DNA of 64,000 bases, taken from Bacteroidota bacterium (lineage in GTDB: Bacteria; Bacteroidota; Bacteroidia; Bacteroidales; UBA10428). The notes beneath the pieces were generated by a model. The model saw only the letters and a list, made by a program, of their open reading frames with translations, was not told the DNA's origin and searched no databases. Positions within the stretch are counted from its first letter, which is position 1; each line of letters begins with the position of its first letter. Below are positions 61,201-64,000 of this stretch, one piece after another. The DNA lies in NCBI GenBank assembly GCA_016699695.1, contig CP065006.1, positions 2,046,001 to 2,110,000 on the forward strand, written 5' to 3'. A program made the position numbers and the translations under genes.

Positions 61201-62724
61201 CGTAGTAGCACCGATAACAGAAAAATTAAAATCAGCGGGGTTGAAAAAGGTGAGAGTTACCAGGGTAAAATCTCCATTTAAAACGCTATTGCCAAGAAGT
61301 GTTTTTGTGACCGACCCGCCTCCACTGCATGTAAGGTGATGGTAAGTATTGGACCGGATGTTTTGGGCTCCGGCAGAACTGTAGGCAAAGGTATTGGGAG
61401 TAAATCCTGTGGTATTAAGCGTGCCATTGGCCATAGGCTGGGTACCGTTGCGATAATTTGTGAGAGTTCTGTTGATGTAAACCGAACTGTTGTCGGCATT
61501 GCCATTTAGTGTACCTAGTAGAATTAACCCGGTGGTGGCTTCTGATATGTTATTGTCGAGGGTAACTCCTGAACCCAGCGTTACCGCACTGTTTAAACTG
61601 ATTACTCCGCTTCCGGCAAGTAAGGTATTTACATTTACTGCCATCGTACCGTTAATAGTCATGGTCGATGCACTATTGTTGGTAAGGGTTAATGGGTTGG
61701 TTTGTAAAGTAACTGTTCCAGCACCAGTTTTACTAAATAATCCTGTATTGATGATGTTTCCCTCGAAAATAAATGTTCCAGTTGCAGCTGGATTAAATTG
61801 ACCGGCATTGGTAATGTTTCCCTGAAAAATATGATTGGAATTACTTCCAGTCGAGAAATCACCATTAGCTTCGATATCAACATTACCCTGAAAAGAGTTT
61901 ATGCCGCCGTTATTTCCATCTTCAAGTCTTCCACGGGCCCTGATAAGTGTATTGCCGGCTACCGTAATGTTCCAACCACCTGCATTGAGCGAGATTGTAT
62001 TGATGGGGTGAAGGCTTTCGATGAGCAGGTTGCCGTTTATGGTTAATGCAGCACCCGATGTTTTTATGCGGCTGGCTGCAGCAGCTGCTGGCAGTTCAAG
62101 AGTCAGGTGATGGTAAACTATACTTCGGAAAGCTGTGTTGTCGCCAAACCAGCGCACGGTACTTCCTGCGGCGGTGGTGAAGGTTCCGCCCGTAAAAGTT
62201 CCAGCAAGGTTTAAGGTACCAGCTCCTGTAATGCTTACAAAGTTTTCATTGACTGCTCCATTGGTGGTGATGTTCCCGTTAATTGTAGCCGATCCTGTGG
62301 AAATTATGAGGTTGTTGGTTTCGGTGGCACCAGAGGTGTTCGCAAGAGTCAGGGAACCACAATTTAAAATGCTTGTTCCATCCACTGCAATGGTTTGGCT
62401 TACGCCACCAACTGTGGGGTCTGTGCATGTAATGGCGCCGCTTACGTCAAGCTGGCCCCCCGTATTAATTTGCAAGAGGGTGTTGGCGCTGTTAGCCGAA
62501 AAGGTAATTGAGGCACAGGAATAATTGCCATTGTCAACAACAACTGTAAATCCCGAACCAATAGTAACTGTATTTCCGGCAACCGGCACACCGTCTGGAT
62601 TCCAGTTAGCTGCATCGCCCCAGTTGGTGGTTGCTGCGCCACCGTCCCAGCTTACCTGGCTTGTTGCTATATAGGGTACAAATGAAAATAATACAACCGA
62701 GATAAGAAGTAAAGCTTTTTTCAT
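46234..62724 (-). CDS. Giant 5,496-residue secreted beta-repeat protein
   Basis: An uninterrupted 16.5-kb frame encodes a protein with signal peptide MKKALLLISVVLFSFVPYIA and then thousands of residues of short Asn/Gly/Thr-rich strands (motifs such as GNLTI, FDGTNQSI, INGNLTV, FYNLTIN). This fits a parallel beta-helix or filamentous-haemagglutinin-like rod. A module with W-x-G...W...NW recurs near residues 25, 1090, 2455, 3590, 4367 and 4800 (for example WDGGAATTNWGDAANW and WTGATNTDWHNSANW), each followed by a P-x-x-x-D-x-x-I-I-P step. A YNVSRTSGxGxIxFxDASG module recurs at least three times. The last 120 residues look like an incomplete Ig-like domain and no C-terminal sorting domain is visible. 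An extracellular adhesin or structural fibre is inferred. Confidence 0.88.
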   Translation of the reverse strand: MKKALLLISVVLFSFVPYIATSQVSWDGGAATTNWGDAANWNPDGVPVAGNTVTIGSGFTVVVDNGNYSCASITFSANSANTLLQINTGGQLDVSGAITCTDPTVGGVSQTIAVDGTSILNCGSLTLANTSGATETNNLIISTGSATINGNITTNGAVNENFVSITGAGTLNLAGTFTGGTFTTAAGSTVRWFGDNTAFRSIVYHHLTLELPAAAAASRIKTSGAALTINGNLLIESLHPINTISLNAGGWNITVAGNTLIRARGRLEDGNNGGINSFQGNVDIEANGDFSTGSNSNHIFQGNITNAGQFNPAATGTFIFEGNIINTGLFSKTGAGTVTLQTNPLTLTNNSASTMTINGTMAVNVNTLLAGSGVISLNSAVTLGSGVTLDNNISEATTGLILLGTLNGNADNSSVYINRTLTNYRNGTQPMANGTLNTTGFTPNTFAYSSAGAQNIRSNTYHHLTCSGGGSVTKTLLGNSVLNGDFTLVTLTFFNPADFNFSVIGATTLAGTYADATLPGTTSFANVNLSGGTIAGPASGVVNISGTLTLPTANAIIGNVALTVSGTTTVPAGRTITINNAAGAKIFNGLFDIAGIASFTAAPSLTFSDILVQGTGSWSNTGNASPSIAGNLTVNTGATFTAGTGTYSFSGATREINGTIASISLAQMAVNGSLSNNIATLTVTGTSTVTNPGTFTNNTIANLATLAGTGTLIQGIGATLNLSATPTIANLTAIAIANTINYNGAGNQNVIATDYFNLTLSGANTKTLLANTTIAGDLNVVSPVNFSMGIVATTLDVSGNSTINGTFTIPGTTAKTINMSGNLTGTGTMAISSGSALVLHQIYLGGATNSLTAFTTDAYSHRIHYNRNGSQSMLASANYRRLSIAGTGTKSMSGNITTADTIRVVGGTLSLNSNTLTVNQHVFIETGAELLLNSNARLLMANTRIITNNGTFSVNGSAGNVAEVNNNGAGSWFYNQPGATALLRARYYLIGNLNSGLNITAGSIDGTNNLSDGAFTAGTGAQSIQLTGIDLTGLPDVSNVTFNAGPTYNVSRTSGTGAINFVDASGARAGENFDNDNGNPGTLINWTNPSNTYYSNGNPEAGLVTSWTRNSNGTGPNPSSVTNGLNTLIVQDGHTLIVDNNGNLNVLKLQIGQGSSGTLRIGSTATQRSVIVQELLDVRAGATLNAGSSGAPAHTLLVYGNIVNNGNTNLRPSASDVVNLELFGNSIISGSNSPVLNNITFKTGSNTTASVPLDINGNVFFETGSVFQDGGLTHTVAGNWSATGTGAMTGTGTIYFDGLVNTINDNPSTLIINFNNLIFGGGGAGSFQENVQINGNLTVTNNTNLNPTTLTVGIGGNFLVETGSTYNHTGNTTTFNGTNAQSIDFEGTVNFLNLTLSNGGANVKTINGNLLATGLVTISSTATTDGNGDHIINGGLRIDGTCNWSGSVTLRGGNLSTANASNSLTLGTSSLVIAGNVGLTQALPATSLTANINNNVFINSGYLLFNNNTAIVGQPGFSLSAAAGISIYIRGSNNFPTGFGSYNLNPTSWVRYDAALNQTIRSLSYGNLETNGTGTIKTADGPLDVNGNLDLNGATNLDLQNYSHTFAGNIQNGTNSSIAGNLATVSLDADDLDQIIEPTGTGNYSFNNLTITLNGPSATRTKTFQAGSTLILDGNLNITNSGGSIATLLIVNLNNNAIGGTPNNFTLGEYCQLNTSLADFGAGVMDNFGGTRSLDVNSTVYYSLNGAQTLADGFTYGNITFNGGNKTARGPLDINGNITVTGGTPVFFDAGFNHTLAGNWLLNNTAYYTAASATGTITFDGSSQSIQGVNFNNVVVSNTGILDVVTDLNIYGNLTVNPAATIDFSVRNLNMYGNFAVLGNGLFTQTTGTTTFRGSTNQTLTSNSSSYLGNLTINKPNAAGLQTLAVLSELHVNLNTRILGNAGVLDISNQNIYLSGSLRRDTNYVELGQTFLAAGSNLYFDGADAQYIYNEHPLPLIFNNMVFSGAGDKAFGRQNLGSINVEVNGNFTISGSTVSASGGNWANVDLYIRGDWDNTGTFQHNRTVYFDGTDQNISASSFYNVNFTNSGTKTLLGNITANQDLIISGTATLDANDNDITVYRNWDNTAAGAVFLPRTASVIFQGGNGTISTGTTTGPLAGKSFYDVEIGKNTNTANLAGDLDVNHNLVITSGIFQTNAFDLWLAGDLDNQAGTFSHNNDASIITLDGSAGNYSFNPNLAALRGIVVNAPGAEYRVQSNFSITNVNFVLTAGDFVLNRNTMTVNSNNRNIVINGGTFFVDTASTLNFNGNTQSVVNSGGTFRLVGTTAEPATVTRNTGTFAINQSAGIFEAQYYNVRNGNITLTGGTIDATNNFSNGFFLMGAGNAYLTLTGLDFADFNLQNVVFTAGPTYNVSRTSGLGVITFQDASGSLAGENYDQDNGNPGTLIEWTFPAGFFWDGGALTENWHDANNWSGNLVPGPTDIAYLDHTFVPGPYAVRVTSANAEALRILLDAQGGNAISLVQENGFDMNITEHLQIGINTTYSLTDNTTQLSLGGNWANSGTFNHGSSTVNFIGTGGNNTINSGGITAGKAFYNLVINAPGTNYNLSNPSDIDNNLTVTEGTFNLASGANDITVGGNWFIDQANGAIFQHATADVTFDGTNQSITNGTFYNLLTAGSATKTINSNIDIDNNLTIGGGTSFNAQLNNVYVGRNWVNNGAFTQTGLGTVIFDGTAGQNIDQGSNATSFNHISFFNAGGKTFFNNSNVAESFTINGGSGTVNLNTYLITGTGTSNVLTNFGVLELRGASNFPVSFETISMAPTSWVYYQANINQDVYATTYGNLLLRGITAVPTTKRALGNLVISGSLDIDDVDFTVFDVATNQAYITLTGNLGIRPACDIIWGTGNATLEHVGGDWAIDADLDSLNHLILGGSGDKWLMGNLLIGGNVTVKTDIDFVMYQYWNNTIFRTMQGQASRSFIIESGGRVFNATPSATAPAIPQGFGTYNIAANSSYYLSSPAGVDQTLFTGNSIVYGNLTFNNVKNVTSDGLANLDVNGDFTMNTSVYFDNGRNINVAGPNIYLTFYTPSSSSIVVNLDGFGNQYLRDDQENILLLPALTLSGSGVKTIGDGNDAVNVDGNFTNSAGITGASARNIAFNGTNWNNNGIFTHTGGTLTFSGTTDQSINPGPANALNYFNNIAFSNATIKTFTTYGADINGSFTINAGTVDMGSLTHYLQGSLINTAGGTLLSSNANLILNGGGQNINTPAFQINDITCQGTGTKYMFSNWTINGNLLIQTGTTLNTSDNPYTAYYNIFIKGNWTNQGGFTANTSTVTFDGAAGPVDITSGGSNFYDVVMAPTAGVSYLLQSPSTRFRRSLILGNNATLSLNSNTLILGSNLGAGKTFTINGILTVNENANMLFNNQGSQSVMNVNAGGRINLVGSSSSDIATLSREVAGVAGAETQINVLPGGTIAARYYLIEYLQDAGMNLQVGSVLDATNNFSDGTWSNIRTVAGVRYLTIESDYSGGIISNITFNYTGTPVQGSHFNVRREAAATPVEFSIVGGNLGGYLYEDDEEATPSATTGLIRWPSVILTNWTGAVNTNWHLDGNWDNGVPTLTIDAIIPDRSNDPIISNADAECKNLTITTGTLVLDNNRNITATGDISIGTGVSVGILSVATANSAIYAGGLWTRGTNGLFLHGNGTVVFNSGAGSATILPRTSDFYNVVFDNAITSFYLSGTPINFRGKFEVLNGNVIPTTNNYFYNVEGDFNINGGLFYPTQGAVTLGRVTLNGANQAVTSGSFFDLVVAGTGTKTFNNATRVDGVATINSSMVAAAGCNIDFNGNFYLDAAGSFNDGNETHTFAGLRWDGLGTYTGNGTIIFDRTVNDQSVFAGTFYNLDINCPGLIWRLRNNITVNGSFILRQGTQYAFLYDMLINHPAGTGSFTLENTTRLYVSGTNNFPKGFASYNMPATSTVYYWGSIDQNVDGLSYGNLIINNNTVKTLQGDMEVKGSLTFNNATLDVSNNNYAITLSSAWNNGGTGNFICRQGEVILNGTVAQNITFAALNTNEFYNLTINNTGFGAAANNNTANDFEVQNNLLVPSGYFNANGRTIYIGGDMLASGAGSFTNNTGTYYLNRTAGSAQIGVNGSSLFNLTINSGATYTAVDAFNLIGDFNLLAGTFDGNGQTINLGNGNSDVINILGNYRIGPGGSLGIGDGTTLTVAVGGSIEVVGNASSIARVSRNTSGNRYNFNVDGAIAARYYLFEYMSSGGINLSSTALIDPVNNFSDGSFTLGANSGQLLRIENNQTFVDPTYIHDVAFPVNPGGSAANVTKTGTSTGILEFYNATGLFAGETYDNDPFNIINWTGPIVLTWNGSVSTDWFDSLNWTANFGPPIVPTGNENVFIVPATNQPLIDSLGAITGNLTIQSGAFVILNTPADGGATDLDINGDLTISGGLQANSANDYITCEGSWTRNVTGSVTMNGNVTFDGSGGAKIINNRGIAFANLTIAGTSQYQLGWATSVNGNLTIASGSTFSLSPTNYALNVAGNWLNNGTFLPNTGKVTFNASSGARSIDAGASALYDLDINAPGVTYTLSNAMSMARNLNLISGILDLQGQTLNIGDGGVDNLTVTGTLMVDEGAVLNMANNSRLNVNSGGTLSLLGTSISNLATVTSLTSGRYTFNINAGGNLSAQYYQVAYTNADGLYLRNSSILNPVYNLSDGIFSNGFPASGIYIRLENEMAEDDTIRNVTFNTGPLFNVSRLSGTTVYYFEDAAGPLGTYDFENDLGGPDALTGYIRWPYLNTNIWTGATNTDWHNSANWSAGTVPDITRNAIIPATATFFPNISAAPAFAKMVTVNTGASLTISQNLTIAEDFFYQAAVAVVGSPVIEVGGNWSENGGSFVPATSTVRMTTPSGTLDISLINGTFYNLEIDAPGAGYDLNNVLTINNNLTIANGTLNLSGYNLNIGGSLINSDQLVVGTRTITFNGTAGSHTINAGGTTLYNLTINSTGTAAYQLAANTTISNNFTLTAGSFDLSPDAGVTSYNLTVNNRWVNTAGTFNARGGIITVGENWIAGSTSVFQAGTSTVRLVSNSGTRTLTPRASNAFYNLQTDGTAIFRLSSNMDVNNNLNLNAGTLDVGSSPSYSINLGGNWVNNSAFEERTGIVVFDGTNQTITTSGTETFYNFTSTSANLVLNNNVQITNVFNLNSGFINAQTNLLTLGTSTLSIGILNYISGGIAGVFERWVNAIETDYLFPLGTSTNQNPFVVRFISNLTAGSLAGEFVAANPGTSGLPVNDGLIPIDDVFTEGYWRLVARNSLSSDDYNLSVNGSGFTSQTFEPTNRILKRTNGSDWGVEGTHVNAVGTTAYRHTLTSIATTNSDFCIGVITCIGGAIGDIDTVCAGEDLVPFINYVSPTGGSGYTYTWQETNVLTAVPGDANWTDIPASNVLALDYGVISDTTLFVRQANATGCGTTYSNTIQIVTYLVPETGPQYHISNDWAP

Positions 62725-62944
62725 AGAAAGCTATTTTATTTGTTTCACATCAATCTTTTCAGCCATTTTTCTATTACTCATGGCAGCAGTTCTGATAGTC
62801 TTTTTAGTATAATAACCTCAGGTTTCTTTAATAAAGAGTTTTTCAAATTCTATTTATATGTTTGCCAACTATTTAAAGTTACAATTATCTCCGAATTTTT
62901 GTGACATTTAAATCTAAAAAAGTAGGTGGTATCAGTTGTTCAGA
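62725..62944. other. Intergenic region upstream of the giant gene
   Basis: This 220-bp AT-rich stretch separates the Wzi-like gene from the giant secreted protein gene. Both are read on the minus strand. No gene or clear terminator was seen; TAGAATTTG around 62845 is close to but not an exact TAnnTTTG promoter element. Confidence 0.4.
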
Positions 62945-64000
62945 TTAATAAAACCCAAAATTCAATCCTACACTCAAATTGAGCAGGTTTCCTCTGAAAT
63001 AGGGAGCCAGGTATTGGTCGCTGTTACCGGAAGTATTTTGCACTTCTGCCTGGGCAAATGCGAAAAAGTCGTTCATCAGCTGGGTACTCAGGCGAATACC
63101 CAACAACTGTTGCTGCCATTCTACACTTTCCATATAGGGCACACCAAGCACTTCTCCTGCTTCGCGAATGTAGGGGTAATCGGGTCCTTTCTGGTGGAGC
63201 ACAAACCATGCTTTTGCCTGTAACCGGGCAGAGAATTTATAGTCGGAGGAAAGGTAGATTCCCCGCGCATTGTCGTTTAAATAGTGCCCCATGTTGTACC
63301 AGTTCGAATTATAGAGTGTGGTTGTAACATCGTTTTTATAGGTAAGCGGATTGGTGCGGGTGTATTCGGCCGTAAAAACCGTGTTGGGCAAGAGGTTGGT
63401 AAGCCGGAAACCACCCTGCATGCTCCAGTGGTTGGCATGCGTTTCGGAGTCAAAGACCGAACCGAACGACAATACATCGACAAACATGGTGTAATATAAA
63501 TGCAATTTTGGAACCATACGAAAACTGATATCGAAGAACATCTGCGAGTTCTGACCTGCTTCGTTGGTATTGCCGTTATAGCTGTGGTCGACCGATTTGT
63601 AAAAAAACACCGGTATCAGGTAGGCAGGGTGAACGCCTATGTCGGAGTAAATCACCGAATTACCTAGGCTAAAATTAATTTTTTGCCAGGGCTTAAAGGT
63701 AAACAGGTTGGCAGCCATGTATTTCCCATGAAACACATCGCGCTGCACCCCGTTGTAGTTGTAACTGCGCGAACTGTCTACCACTTCCGATACCAGCCAG
63801 CCATGAATGTAATTAAACTCAAACCATTTTGCAGGGTAAAGGTGCAGTTTCAGGTGGGCAAAAGAAGGTGCCTTTGTAGAAATGATATTCGGATAATTGT
63901 AACTGGTTCCCCATTCCATACGGTCTTTAACCAGACCTACCGTGCCCCATTTCCAACTCAGCGTAATTCCTCCGCGCATTTCGCTGTAATCGCCACTACG
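62945..64000 (-). CDS. Wzi-like outer-membrane beta-barrel, 5' end outside the window
   Basis: The frame is open to the right edge (RSGDYSE precedes the first in-window Met, MRGGITLSW), so the start lies beyond 64000 and at least 350 residues are seen. The alternating hydrophobic-aromatic strands (KWGTVGLVKDRMEWG, INFSLGNSVIYSDIG, PVFFYKSVDHSYNG, FFDISFRMVPKLHLYYTMF, ending LNLSVGLNFGFY) and the final aromatic residue indicate an outer-membrane barrel. DYSEMRGGI, KDRMEWG and HPAYLIPVFFYKSVDHS fit the capsule assembly protein Wzi family, which anchors capsular polysaccharide. Given the capsule-type locus in this window that role is plausible, but the gene is 30 kb away from it. Confidence 0.8.
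   Translation of the reverse strand, partial: RSGDYSEMRGGITLSWKWGTVGLVKDRMEWGTSYNYPNIISTKAPSFAHLKLHLYPAKWFEFNYIHGWLVSEVVDSSRSYNYNGVQRDVFHGKYMAANLFTFKPWQKINFSLGNSVIYSDIGVHPAYLIPVFFYKSVDHSYNGNTNEAGQNSQMFFDISFRMVPKLHLYYTMFVDVLSFGSVFDSETHANHWSMQGGFRLTNLLPNTVFTAEYTRTNPLTYKNDVTTTLYNSNWYNMGHYLNDNARGIYLSSDYKFSARLQAKAWFVLHQKGPDYPYIREAGEVLGVPYMESVEWQQQLLGIRLSTQLMNDFFAFAQAEVQNTSGNSDQYLAPYFRGNLLNLSVGLNFGFY

Overview
The window looks like a chromosomal segment of a Bacteroidota bacterium, probably class Bacteroidia (a Bacteroidales/Marinilabiliales-type organism; the rank below phylum is a guess). The phylum call rests on a type IX secretion C-terminal sorting domain, SprB-like secreted proteins, several TAnnTTTG promoter elements, a UpxY-type NusG paralogue at the head of a polysaccharide locus, and a GxxExxY gene among palindromic repeats. 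No rRNA, tRNA or CRISPR array was seen.

Layout. (1) 1-7060, minus strand: two small secreted proteins, one SprB-like, followed by a very large secreted protein whose 3' end lies beyond the left edge. It carries 16 tandem 89-residue repeats, organised as three copies of a five-unit super-repeat. (2) 7315-12605: housekeeping and signalling genes: a LolC/E-type permease, rbfA, trpS, a response regulator-histidine kinase and an SDR enzyme. (3) 12644-13555: a REP-associated tyrosine transposase gene between two copies of a GC-rich palindromic repeat. (4) 13657-30858: a surface polysaccharide locus with UpxY-like antiterminator, Wza, Wzc, pseudaminic acid genes (PseB, PseC, a PseG-PseH fusion, PseI, and a NeuB/SpsE-SpsF fusion that supplies the cytidylyltransferase), Wzx flippase, glycosyltransferase, Wzy and an asparagine-synthetase-like enzyme. 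The stretch from about 19,780 to 27,850 is clearly more AT-rich than its flanks. (5) 30933-33871: a yefM-yoeB toxin-antitoxin pair whose toxin gene is split by a complete IS66-family element with perfect 22-bp inverted repeats and an 8-bp target duplication. (6) 34098-45292: a second glycan-related block with two ATP-grasp enzymes, GT4, a predicted alpha/alpha-toroid protein, a phosphatidylserine decarboxylase-like protein, a DUF354 protein, a T9SS cargo protein, a polysaccharide deacetylase and WecB. Palindromic and tandem repeats interrupt it. (7) 45280-64000, minus strand: a SprB-like secreted protein, a 5,496-residue secreted beta-repeat protein, and the 3' part of a Wzi-like outer-membrane barrel gene.

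How the genes fit together. PseB and PseC should turn UDP-GlcNAc into the 4-amino sugar, the PseG-PseH fusion should acetylate it and remove UDP, PseI should condense it with phosphoenolpyruvate, and the SpsF-like domain should activate the nonulosonate with CMP. Glycosyltransferases, Wzx and Wzy would build the repeat unit, and Wzc/Wza would polymerise and export it. The Wzi-like barrel near the right edge could anchor a capsule. The giant secreted proteins at both ends are probable cell-surface or adhesive structures.
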